From assembly GCF_050231725.1 (NCBI RefSeq), contig NZ_CP077172.1:1788982-1852981 (forward strand): a stretch of 64,000 nucleotides of DNA, in the 5' to 3' direction. The translations under genes were made by a program, and so were the position numbers. Positions 41,788 through 49,250 of the stretch are shown piece by piece. A model generated the notes under the pieces. The model did no database searches. It saw nothing but the letters and a program-made list of their open reading frames with translations, and was not told the DNA's origin. How positions within the stretch are numbered: the stretch's first letter is position 1; each line of letters begins with the position of its first letter. The DNA comes from Fusobacterium nucleatum_L (GTDB lineage: Bacteria > Fusobacteriota > Fusobacteriia > Fusobacteriales > Fusobacteriaceae).

Positions 41788-43239
41788 TTATTTATTCTTT
41801 AACAACATTTCTAATTTTTCTTCAAGATTTTTAACTCTTTCTTTCAATTCTTGATTTTCTTTAGCTTGTCTATTATTTTCAACAGTCAATCTCTTAACTT
41901 CATCTAGAATAGTGTATTGAGGAGCTTCATCATAAGTAACTCCACTACTCTTACCAAGTTTTACAGTGAAACCAACATTAGCCATACTCTTTACTCTTTT
42001 TTCACTACCAATAGCAACACCAGCACTCATCATAAATCTATCATTGAAATAATAACTTAATCCAACAGCAACTGATTGTTTATTTTTATAATTTCCTAGT
42101 GCAGCCATAACTTGAGCAGGAGCTTTAGGGTCATATTGTATAGGGTGTAGTCCAGCAAGAGCAGCACTTAATGAACCAACGTGATTAACTTCATCTTTAA
42201 CATCATCAATCTTTTCATTAACTTCGTTTCTTAAATTTTCATTAGAATTTTGCATAACCTTATATAATTGTCTACCATTAACAGCATCAGTAGAAGTAGC
42301 AGAAACATCTCCATCAGCAACATTAGTAATTTTTCTTTTTAGTGTGGCAGAACCAACAGAAACTTCATTAGAAGAAGAAACAGTAGAACCATTTCCTAAA
42401 CCAACAGAATTATTAATACCACTACCAATAGAAACATTATTACCTAAGATAAAGTTATTTTCAGTACCAGCAGCTATTTTATTATAATTACCAAACATAT
42501 ATGAATTTTTACCTTCATTTATATAGTCATAATCAAATACTTTTGTTGTATTATTCCAAGTAGCTTTTCCAACACCAAAAGCACCAGAAGCTTCACCAGT
42601 AACTTTATATTGAGTTCCAAAAGCAAAACTATTTCTACCACTAGCTGTATTAACAGTTCCAATGGCAGAACTATTTATACCACTAGCTGTATTAACAGTT
42701 CCAAAAGTAGAACTATTTTTAGCACTAGCTTTATTATATAATCCAACAGTAGAACTATTCACTCCACTGGCTTCATTTTGATATCCAATAGCAGAACTAT
42801 TCATTCCACTAGCTTTATTTCGAAAACCAAAAGCAGAACTAATCACTCCACTGGTTTCATTTTGATATCCAATAGCAGAACTATTTACACCAGTGGCTGT
42901 ATTATTAAAACCAAAAGCAGAACTATTCGTTCCAGTGGCTGTATTACTAAGACCAAAAGCAGAACTATTTATTTCAGTGGCTGCATTATTATAACCAAAA
43001 GCAGAACTATTTCTACCATTAGCTTTATTTTGATTTCCAATAGCAGAACTATCTACACCACTAGCTTTATTATTAAAACCAACAGCAGAACTATACACTC
43101 CACTAGCTTCATTATCAACTCCTGCAACTGTACTATCAGTAGCAGTTCCTGGGCCAATGACTGGTGCTGAATAAGTAACACTACCAGCAACTAAAAGAAA
43201 ACTAAAAATAATCAATTTTAAACTCACAGATTTTTTCAT
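41788..43239 (-). CDS. Trimeric autotransporter adhesin (YadA-like) with C-terminal coiled-coil tail
   Basis: A 483-residue surface protein. The signal peptide (MKKSVSLKLIIFSFLLVAG) is followed by twelve 14-residue head repeats of the S-S-A-(I/F)-G-x-x-N-x-A-(S/T)-G type (residues 50-217). Next come more head motifs, a neck and stalk (ITNVADGDVSATSTDAVNGRQLY) and a YadA anchor barrel (LSAALAGLHPIQYDP to VGFTVKLG, about 350-430). Unlike classical YadA proteins, which end with the last barrel strand, about 50 residues follow, including a heptad coiled coil (NRQAKENQELKERVKNLEEK), presumably in the periplasm. It has its own promoter and terminator and interrupts the run of accessory genes. The likely role is adhesion or coaggregation. 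Confidence 0.9.
   Translation of the reverse strand: MKKSVSLKLIIFSFLLVAGSVTYSAPVIGPGTATDSTVAGVDNEASGVYSSAVGFNNKASGVDSSAIGNQNKANGRNSSAFGYNNAATEINSSAFGLSNTATGTNSSAFGFNNTATGVNSSAIGYQNETSGVISSAFGFRNKASGMNSSAIGYQNEASGVNSSTVGLYNKASAKNSSTFGTVNTASGINSSAIGTVNTASGRNSFAFGTQYKVTGEASGAFGVGKATWNNTTKVFDYDYINEGKNSYMFGNYNKIAAGTENNFILGNNVSIGSGINNSVGLGNGSTVSSSNEVSVGSATLKRKITNVADGDVSATSTDAVNGRQLYKVMQNSNENLRNEVNEKIDDVKDEVNHVGSLSAALAGLHPIQYDPKAPAQVMAALGNYKNKQSVAVGLSYYFNDRFMMSAGVAIGSEKRVKSMANVGFTVKLGKSSGVTYDEAPQYTILDEVKRLTVENNRQAKENQELKERVKNLEEKLEMLLKNK
42589..43092 (-). repeat. Twelve tandem 42-bp repeats in the adhesin gene
   Basis: The DNA encodes twelve 14-residue head repeats. Several neighbouring units are very alike at DNA level (for example the units with GCAGAACTATTT on the plus strand), so unequal recombination could change the head length in frame. 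It is coding sequence, not a CRISPR array. Confidence 0.85.
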
Positions 43240-43294
43240 AAAAATTCCTCCATAAATAAAACATTATTCTAAAATTTATTACATATTTAAGTAC

Positions 43295-43322
43295 ATTATA
43301 CCCCAAAAAAAGAAAAACGCAA
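43295..43322 (-). promoter_or_regulatory. Adhesin promoter
   Basis: On the minus strand: -35 TTGCGT (43317-43322), 16-base spacer, -10 TATAAT (43295-43300), followed about 56 bases later by the ATG with GGAGG upstream. Confidence 0.6.
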
Positions 43323-43334
43323 CAAATACAAACA

Positions 43335-43448
43335 TTATATTTTTTTATTATGATAAGGATTACTTGATTTTGCACCTAAATACTTAATAAAAAATTCCTT
43401 AGTTTTTTCTAAATCATTTACATACATTGCTATATGTTCTATATACAT
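43335..43448 (-). pseudogene. Truncated 5' copy of the VOC gene
   Basis: Starting at ATG 43448 the first 31 codons match the VOC gene at 41642 residue for residue (MYIEHIAMYVNDLEKTKEFF and on to GAKS); the copies then diverge and this frame stops at TAA 43335-43337 after 37 codons. The rest of the gene is absent; the adhesin promoter and gene follow at once. The similarity begins exactly at the ATG, and the two upstream regions differ. It is a gene fragment left by a duplication or insertion event. Confidence 0.85.
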
Positions 43449-43462
43449 TTATCTTTCTCCTT

Positions 43463-43798
43463 TTATTTCTTTATTTTTTTATTTTCATAAAATGCTTCAT
43501 AAGTAGCCATTTCTAATTCACCAGAATCAAAAACAAGTTCTCCATCTTCTCCATAAAGTTTAAAATTTTCTTGTCTTTCGTTACCTAGAGACGCTGTGCC
43601 ATCAAGTGCATAAAGTAATGTTAGATAAGTGTCAGTTAGGACTGTGTCAACCAATTTGTATAAAATTTTTTCTTGCTCAGTTGAAAGTGCTAAGTCATTT
43701 TTTAATTTTGCTACAAGACTTTCATTTCCATTCATATATTCTTCTAATTGAATTTCTTTTTCTGCATAACACATTTCTGCAAATTCTTTGGCTTTCAT
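43463..43798 (-). CDS. Hypothetical small acidic protein
   Basis: A 111-residue acidic, soluble protein (starts MKAKEFAEMCYAEKEIQLEE) with two helices and LYGEDGELVFDSGELEMATYE near the end. There is no signal peptide and no membrane segment. I do not recognise the family; its size, acidity and position in a multi-gene array would suit an immunity-type protein, which is only a guess. It follows the 43.8-kb membrane protein gene after 21 bases, in the same direction, and ends 14 bases before the VOC fragment. Confidence 0.6.
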   Translation of the reverse strand: MKAKEFAEMCYAEKEIQLEEYMNGNESLVAKLKNDLALSTEQEKILYKLVDTVLTDTYLTLLYALDGTASLGNERQENFKLYGEDGELVFDSGELEMATYEAFYENKKIKK

Positions 43799-43819
43799 TT
43801 AAAAACTCACCCTCTTGAA

Positions 43820-44884
43820 TTAAATTTTCTTAAACTCATCTTTCACAAGTACTTTATATTTTTCAAAATACATTTTTAATAGAATATAGTCACTTATTTT
43901 TATATCCAACTCAGTAAATATATTTTTTTCCATGTCAAAAATTTCTATACTAGGAATATTATTTTCTCTTCTCTTAAATTTTTTAGCATAAAATTTAATA
44001 AAATTTATTTTCTCAAATTTTATAGATTTTATTTCATCCTTATCATATAACAGAGTAATTCCTTTACTATCTATATTTAATGAATATTTCCCATTCTTAA
44101 GTTTTTTCAAGAACTCATAAATACCATAAATTGTCATTGTAATCAAGCCAAGTAAATAAAAAATTCCCTTATAGTCTTTATAGTCTATTTTAACAAAAAA
44201 AATAGCTATTCCAATAATAAATATAAGAAGTAATAAGCTATGTAAAAATATCTCAAAACTACTAACGAAAGCTTTAACTTCAAATTGATTTGAAAGTTCT
44301 AAATTTTTAAGTTTTTTTAATTTATTTTCTATATAGTGGATACTTAAGCTACCTAGAGGTAAAGTTATAATCAAAACTAAAATACTTGAGATAGAAAATC
44401 TAAAAGTTATCATTTTTATATCTGAGCTTCTATCCAAAAATAAGAACTGAATTAATGTAATAACTAGAAGTACGAGAAAAATATTTAGCATTATTTTTAT
44501 TGCTTTCTTTTGTCTAGCTAAGTTTGGAACAAAAGTATTCAATTCTTCATCATAAACGTAGCTCCATTTAAGAGACTTTCTTTTATTAGTTTCAATATTT
44601 TTCTTTAAAATTAACCTATCTGTATAATTTTTTGCTTCCAATAAAGACATATCCTTATTTTTATGAAGAAAAATAACTGTCTCTAATTCTTTATTTTTAT
44701 TGATCAGAGAAGATAAGTATTGTTCATCTTCTTTGGAAATAGAGATATTTTTTTTATCAATATAATCTTTAGCTTCTATTAAACTCATTCCTGTTTTATT
44801 TTTTATAAAAGCAATAGCCTCTACTTTTTTTCCTTGCTTGACTAAGGAACTAATGTACTCTTCTTCTTTTTCTGATAATTCCAT
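43820..44884 (-). CDS. Family C membrane protein with two L7/L12-like N-terminal motifs
   Basis: A 354-residue protein built from modules: two N-terminal repeats like the ribosomal L7/L12 C-terminal helix motif (GKKVEAIAFIKNKTGMSLIEAKDYID, given here in part: KVEAIAFIKNKTGMSLIEAK; and ETVIFLHKNKDMSLLEAKNY), a linker with YVYDEELNTFVPNLARQKK (about 102-120), four membrane segments between about 127 and 265, and a C-terminal PH-like domain (SIEIFDMEKNIFTELDIKI, then YFEKYKV). It is the longest and most complete member of the family. The L12-like part may bind a partner protein. Its function is unknown. Gaps of 18 and 21 bases to its neighbours show an operon. Confidence 0.65.
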   Translation of the reverse strand: MELSEKEEEYISSLVKQGKKVEAIAFIKNKTGMSLIEAKDYIDKKNISISKEDEQYLSSLINKNKELETVIFLHKNKDMSLLEAKNYTDRLILKKNIETNKRKSLKWSYVYDEELNTFVPNLARQKKAIKIMLNIFLVLLVITLIQFLFLDRSSDIKMITFRFSISSILVLIITLPLGSLSIHYIENKLKKLKNLELSNQFEVKAFVSSFEIFLHSLLLLIFIIGIAIFFVKIDYKDYKGIFYLLGLITMTIYGIYEFLKKLKNGKYSLNIDSKGITLLYDKDEIKSIKFEKINFIKFYAKKFKRRENNIPSIEIFDMEKNIFTELDIKISDYILLKMYFEKYKVLVKDEFKKI

Positions 44885-44902
44885 AATTTTTCACCTATTT
44901 TT

Positions 44903-45583
44903 TTAGAATTCTTTATATTGATTATCTATCATTACATTATATTTTTCAAAATATCTTTTTAATAAATAATAATCAATAGGTTTTATAGTCATTTCAACAA
45001 GTATTTTTTTTTCACTATCAAAAATTTGTAATGTAGGATTTTTATTCCCTATTCCTCTTCCAGAATCAAGAACATAAAATCTAACTTGACTTATATTATC
45101 TGTTGTAATAACTTCTTTTTCATTATTTTCATAATATATTTTTATAGTTTTTCCACTTACATTTAAAAAATACTTTCTAGATTTTAGTTCTTTTAAAAAA
45201 TTATAGTAATTAAAGATTATAGCTCCAATAAAAATAATACTATAAAAAATATGTTTGTATGTCAGCTCTTTTAATAATATATTTATTAAAGAAGATAATA
45301 TGAAAATTAGAATAATAAAAAATATGATATACAAAAATAGCCACCAAATATTTGTTCTTAGAGATTTAATTTCAAATTTATCTGATAATTCTATTTTTTC
45401 AATTTTCTGCAATCTTTTATCTAGCAAATAAATATTTTTCTTTAAAATTAACTTTTCAATATAATCTTTCGCTTCTTTTAAATTCATTTCTGTTTTATTT
45501 TTAACAAAGGCAGTAGCCTCTACTTTTTTTCCTTGTTCAAGTAGTGAAATAATATACTCTTCATCTTTTTCTAATAATTCCAT
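44903..45583 (-). CDS. Family C membrane protein, short form with one L7/L12-like motif
   Basis: A 226-residue relative of its two neighbours. It has one L7/L12-like motif (QGKKVEATAFVKNKTEMNLK and on to EAKDYIE), no YDE-VPNL linker and no first pair of membrane segments, then two membrane segments (about 78-105 and 112-130) and the PH-like domain with TIKIYYENNEKEVITTDNIS. The last 80 residues are nearly identical to the next gene's at both protein and DNA level, which points to recent duplication or gene conversion. It looks like a deletion derivative of the 43.8-kb form. Confidence 0.65.
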   Translation of the reverse strand: MELLEKDEEYIISLLEQGKKVEATAFVKNKTEMNLKEAKDYIEKLILKKNIYLLDKRLQKIEKIELSDKFEIKSLRTNIWWLFLYIIFFIILIFILSSLINILLKELTYKHIFYSIIFIGAIIFNYYNFLKELKSRKYFLNVSGKTIKIYYENNEKEVITTDNISQVRFYVLDSGRGIGNKNPTLQIFDSEKKILVEMTIKPIDYYLLKRYFEKYNVMIDNQYKEF

Positions 45584-45602
45584 AGTATTTTTCCTCTTCT
45601 TT

Positions 45603-46367
45603 TTAAAATTCTTTATATTGATTATCTATTCTTACATTATATTTTTCAAAATATTTTTTTAATGAATGATAATCAATAGGTTTTATAGTCATTTCAACAA
45701 GCTTTTTTTCTTCACTATCAAAAATTTGTAATGTAGGATTTCTATCTTTTCTTCCTCTTGGACGAGAAATAGCATAAAATCTAACATAACTTATATTATC
45801 TGTTGTGATAAATTCTTTTTCATTATTTTCATAATATATTTTTATTGTCTTTTCAAATATAGTTAAAGAATGCTTATTATTTTTAAATTCTTTAAAATAT
45901 TTATAGGAATTATAAATAAATGCCACAACAGCAAAAATTAAATAAAAAATATATTTAGTTGAAAGCTGTTTTGTTATATTGGCATGAGAAACAAATATGA
46001 CAATTAAAAGAACACAAATCATTATATATGCAAAAAATCGTTTATTTTTTAAAGCTTTTATTTCAAGCTCTTTTGATAACTTTAATCCTTTAATTTCTTC
46101 TAGTCTTTTCTCAATAAAATGAATATTTATTTTTAAAACAAGATACAAAGCTAAAAAAAGAAATACCATTACACTGGTATAAGCTAAAAATGATATTTTC
46201 TCATAAGAACTTTTATCAAAAAAATATATCTGTATTAAGACAGCTACAAAAGATATTATTGATAAAATCAAAAGGACTTTTGCGATTTTTTTTTGTCTTG
46301 GTAAATTAGGAACATACATATTTAACTTTTCATCATAAATATAGCCCCATTTTTTAGTTTCATTCAT
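45603..46367 (-). CDS. Family C membrane protein without the L7/L12-like motif
   Basis: A 254-residue member: the linker WGYIYDEKLNMYVPNLPRQK is at the very N-terminus, then four membrane segments (about 28-50, 58-80, 115-135 and 142-160) and the PH-like domain (TIKIYYENNEKEFITTDNIS, NPTLQIFDSEEKKLVEMTIK). The C-terminal third is almost the same as in the preceding gene's product. GGAGG upstream of ATG 46367 decides the start over an upstream TTG. The function is unknown. Confidence 0.65.
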   Translation of the reverse strand: MNETKKWGYIYDEKLNMYVPNLPRQKKIAKVLLILSIISFVAVLIQIYFFDKSSYEKISFLAYTSVMVFLFLALYLVLKINIHFIEKRLEEIKGLKLSKELEIKALKNKRFFAYIMICVLLIVIFVSHANITKQLSTKYIFYLIFAVVAFIYNSYKYFKEFKNNKHSLTIFEKTIKIYYENNEKEFITTDNISYVRFYAISRPRGRKDRNPTLQIFDSEEKKLVEMTIKPIDYHSLKKYFEKYNVRIDNQYKEF

Positions 46368-46385
46368 TCTATAAGCCTCCAAATA

Positions 46386-47060
46386 TTATTTTTTTCTAAT
46401 AGGAGCATTTACTCCTGCATCTTCAATTAATTTTATACTTGTTATATAACTTGTCCCAAAAATTCCTTTTCCAAAAGTACAAGAAAACTTTGAGCCAATC
46501 TTATCTATAAAGATTCTGTATCTCCATATTCCTGTAGAATATAAATCTGGAGAATTTTTAAATTTAAAAATATAGATGTGTGTAAGATCTCTTCTACTTC
46601 TATGAATAGTAAAATAATCTTCTAAAACTACTTCTTGAGTTTCTCTATTGTGTATAAAAATTCTATCCACTATTTTAAAAAGTATAGCCCAAGATATAAG
46701 AAGACTTGGAATAAAAATATATAAAGGTGAACTTTTTATTTCTATTATGTTTGTTTTAACAATAATATACCAAATAGGAATAGAAAAGATAACTGTTGCT
46801 ATAGAGATTGAAAGAAAATTACAACTTGTATTGTAATTAACAAATGAACTACCTCTAGCACGCTTTCCTTTACTATGATAACATAGGCTAGAAATTAAAA
46901 TTAATAGTCCAAAAGCACAAATTGCTATTCCTTGTAAAGGAGAGTTACCATTAAAATATAATGTTCCTCCTAATACAAAGGAAAGTATTGAAAAGAATAT
47001 TGATACATCTATCAAAAGTGATAATGCAGAATAAAAAACTAAATATCCTAAGAAAAACAT
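46386..47060 (-). CDS. Polytopic membrane protein of the accessory operon
   Basis: A 224-residue protein with about five membrane segments in the first 150 residues and a basic, strand-rich C-terminal part (EVVLEDYFTIHRSRRDLTHIYIFKF...). Its ATG overlaps the TAA of the upstream Imm26-like gene by one base, with the GGAGG site inside that gene, so the two are tightly coupled and their products may work together. I do not recognise the family. Confidence 0.6.
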   Translation of the reverse strand: MFFLGYLVFYSALSLLIDVSIFFSILSFVLGGTLYFNGNSPLQGIAICAFGLLILISSLCYHSKGKRARGSSFVNYNTSCNFLSISIATVIFSIPIWYIIVKTNIIEIKSSPLYIFIPSLLISWAILFKIVDRIFIHNRETQEVVLEDYFTIHRSRRDLTHIYIFKFKNSPDLYSTGIWRYRIFIDKIGSKFSCTFGKGIFGTSYITSIKLIEDAGVNAPIRKK

Positions 47061-48211
47061 TATCTAACCTCCAACATTTTTAAATTTTCCTCATAAGTTT
47101 TATCCGCATCAAGTCCAAAGGCTTTAAAAATTTTTCTTTTCAGTTCTATATGAGTAGGATTTCTTAAATCATATATCTTATAATTATTTTCTCTTTCCCA
47201 ATAAGGAGAAGCAGAATTTACCTCTATACATTCTTTTAATTTATAAGTATCTATTCCAAAACCTATTGCTTCATTTCTACAACTTTGCATTTCTATTTTT
47301 AATTCTTCTATAAGTTTTTGGTAAACAGAAAGAGGAATTTCTCTATATATAAGTCCATATTGTAAATATGCTATATTAGTGTCATCTCCATTTATACTAT
47401 TACTAACTGAAATTAACATATCGTATTCTTGAGTTTCTAAAGGTAAATTTCCTAAAATAATAGCTTCCCCATAGTAAAAAATATTATCCATAATAGCTTG
47501 TGAAGGTAATGCTAAACACTTAGATAACTCCTTTAAATCAATATTTTTATTATCACTTATTTTAAGATAAACTTTTATTATTAAAGGTCTAGCCATAAAA
47601 TTAGTCAAACCATAATTTTTATTTTTCTTAAAAGTTTCATCTTTTTTTAGTTTATAAACATCTAATAAAATTCTACCAAAGCCCCATTCTCTTCTGCTAA
47701 TTTTAAAAGCAAAGAAATCTCCCTCTTTGAATTTACAATGTTTTCTTTTGGCATTTTTAAATTCTTCTATCTCTTTTAAATCTTCTTCAGTACTTTCTTC
47801 TATCCATTTATCTAACCAGTTCTTTAAGTTATCAAGAGATATATTTTTTTCACTAAAACTTTCTGAATAATAAGTTCTTTGTGTAGTATAGTTTGCAATA
47901 ATCACTCCATTAGTTGAAAAAGTAAAATAAGTTCCAAAAGGTGAAAAAGATTGAGTTGCAGTAAAATTAAACTTTTTTATTTTTCCACTTTTTGTTTTTG
48001 GAAGTATCATTGTACGATTTTCTGCTGTCTTTTCATTTAATTCAGCTTCATGATAATAATTCCCTTTAACTGATATTTTTTTTCTGATAGTATCATCTTC
48101 AAAATAATAGTAAACATCATCACTAAACTTTACAAGTTCCCAATTTTTTTCCACAGGAGTAAGTCCTAAATATTTCCTTTGTTCGTTAGTCAATTCAAAT
48201 ATTAATTTCAT
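47060..48211 (-). CDS. Protein with a central Imm26-like domain
   Basis: A 383-residue soluble protein, first in the minus-strand accessory operon. The central part, FKEGDFFAFKISRREWGFGR followed by ILLDVYKLKK, resembles immunity protein 26 (pattern: G-D-x-F-A-x-x-x-x-x-x-x-x-F-G-R-V/I-L), a group found beside polymorphic toxins. The flanking regions (about 1-160 and 240-383) are not recognised. Immunity function is an inference from this one domain. The start has GGAGG and an extended -10 promoter about 30 bases upstream. No toxin gene lies nearby in the window. Confidence 0.55.
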   Translation of the reverse strand: MKLIFELTNEQRKYLGLTPVEKNWELVKFSDDVYYYFEDDTIRKKISVKGNYYHEAELNEKTAENRTMILPKTKSGKIKKFNFTATQSFSPFGTYFTFSTNGVIIANYTTQRTYYSESFSEKNISLDNLKNWLDKWIEESTEEDLKEIEEFKNAKRKHCKFKEGDFFAFKISRREWGFGRILLDVYKLKKDETFKKNKNYGLTNFMARPLIIKVYLKISDNKNIDLKELSKCLALPSQAIMDNIFYYGEAIILGNLPLETQEYDMLISVSNSINGDDTNIAYLQYGLIYREIPLSVYQKLIEELKIEMQSCRNEAIGFGIDTYKLKECIEVNSASPYWERENNYKIYDLRNPTHIELKRKIFKAFGLDADKTYEENLKMLEVR

Positions 48212-48237
48212 TTTAGCCTCCGTATTTATCTTTTTTC

Positions 48238-48246
48238 ATTATAGCA
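48238..48246 (-). promoter_or_regulatory. Extended -10 promoter of the accessory operon (48.2 to 43.3 kb)
   Basis: TGCTATAAT on the minus strand, about 27 bases before the ATG at 48211. All genes from here to 43463 are spaced by fewer than 25 bases, so this is probably the operon promoter. Confidence 0.6.
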
Positions 48247-48377
48247 CATTAACAAATTGAAAAACAGTTTATTATTTGAAAATTATGTCATAAAAAATTC
48301 TTTATTATCAATAAATCTTTTAATAATAAAAAATAAATTTCAATTTTAAAAAAGCAACCTTATTAGTATGCTAAGAT

Positions 48378-48405
48378 AAAAAGCAATCTATTTAAGTTGC
48401 TTTTT
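48378..48405. other. Hairpin upstream of satD with a spare left arm
   Basis: AAAAAGCAA (48378-48386) pairs with TTGCTTTTT (48397-48405). A second copy of the left arm, AAAAAAGCAA, lies at 48348-48357 and could pair with the same right arm; CTTATTA and TAATAAG flank the structure. It may be a terminator for incoming transcripts, or an attenuator. Confidence 0.45.
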
Positions 48406-48425
48406 AATAAGTCTTGTGCTAAAAT
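48397..48425 (+). promoter_or_regulatory. Possible satD promoter
   Basis: -35 TTGCTT (48397-48402), 17-base spacer, -10 TAAAAT (48420-48425) preceded by TGC. The predicted start would leave a leader of about 12 bases carrying only the ribosome site. The -35 overlaps the hairpin arm. Confidence 0.4.
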
Positions 48426-48443
48426 CTGAATGAGGTGAGTTAA

Positions 48444-49241
48444 TTGAAAAAGTATTCTGTATTAATGATAGATTTAAAAAATTCTCGTTCATATGATATT
48501 GAATATAGAAATAATATTCAAAATTTTATAATAGAAAGAATAGAGATTTTAAATAGAATTTTTAAAAAGTCTATTGAAAAAGAAGTTGAATTTAGTGCAG
48601 GTGATGAAATTCAGGGCTTATTTACTTCTCCTAAATCTGCTTATTTATACTCAAGATTATTTTCTATGCTAACTTTTCCTATACAAACACATACTGGAAT
48701 AGGTTTAGGAACTTGGGATATAAAAGTAGATAGTGCAAGTAGCACTGCACAAGATGGAATAGTCTATCACTATGCTAGAAAAGCTATTGATGAGGCTAAA
48801 AAATCTCTAGAATACTCTGTTCTTTTTTACTCAAGTAATAAAAATGATATTATTGTAAATTCTTTAATTAATGGAAGTACTTTATTATCTTCTAAACAGA
48901 GCGAGTATCAAAATAAATTAATGTTATTAGCAGAAATTTTGTATCCTATTGTTAGTAGTGACATGATTGAATATGAAAAGTTAAAAGAAATTCTAAAATT
49001 TATCCAATTTGAAAAGAAAGAAAATCTTATAATAGACATTGATTACCCTGTAATTTCAACACAATTAGAGAAAGAAAAATTTTATATAATAGAGGGGAAA
49101 AAAAGAGGTCTCTCAACACAAATTTCAAAGTTATTAGGAGTTAGTAGGCAAAGTATAGAAAAGGCAATAAAAAGTGGAAATATTTATGAAATAAGGAATA
49201 TAACTATTACTATTTTACAAGCTATGGAAAATATTTATTAG
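48444..49241 (+). CDS. SatD-family protein
   Basis: A 265-residue protein resembling the SatD family: VLMIDLKNSRSY at the start, FSAGDEIQGLF (around 51-61) and HTGIGLGTWDIKVD (around 82-95), then a C-terminal helix-turn-helix-like segment (LSTQISKLLGVSRQSIEKAI, around 226-245). In Streptococcus mutans satD belongs to an acid-tolerance locus, but the biochemical role is unclear. It starts with TTG at 48444, directed by GAGGTGAG. The DUF3307 gene follows after 9 bases, a common pairing. Confidence 0.75.
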   Translation: MKKYSVLMIDLKNSRSYDIEYRNNIQNFIIERIEILNRIFKKSIEKEVEFSAGDEIQGLFTSPKSAYLYSRLFSMLTFPIQTHTGIGLGTWDIKVDSASSTAQDGIVYHYARKAIDEAKKSLEYSVLFYSSNKNDIIVNSLINGSTLLSSKQSEYQNKLMLLAEILYPIVSSDMIEYEKLKEILKFIQFEKKENLIIDIDYPVISTQLEKEKFYIIEGKKRGLSTQISKLLGVSRQSIEKAIKSGNIYEIRNITITILQAMENIY

Positions 49242-49250
49242 GAGTGAATT

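Noticed and set aside
42589..43092. Regular 42-bp repeats that could suggest a CRISPR array
   Set aside because: There are no unique spacers between identical repeats; the units are coding and keep one frame.
42778..43170. A 130-residue plus-strand frame rich in repeated SRTI motifs
   Set aside because: It is the antisense shadow of the adhesin's 42-bp repeats and has no ribosome site.
43335..43448. The VOC fragment as a functional small gene
   Set aside because: It covers only the first 31 codons of a 127-residue fold, then diverges and stops, so it cannot make a VOC domain.
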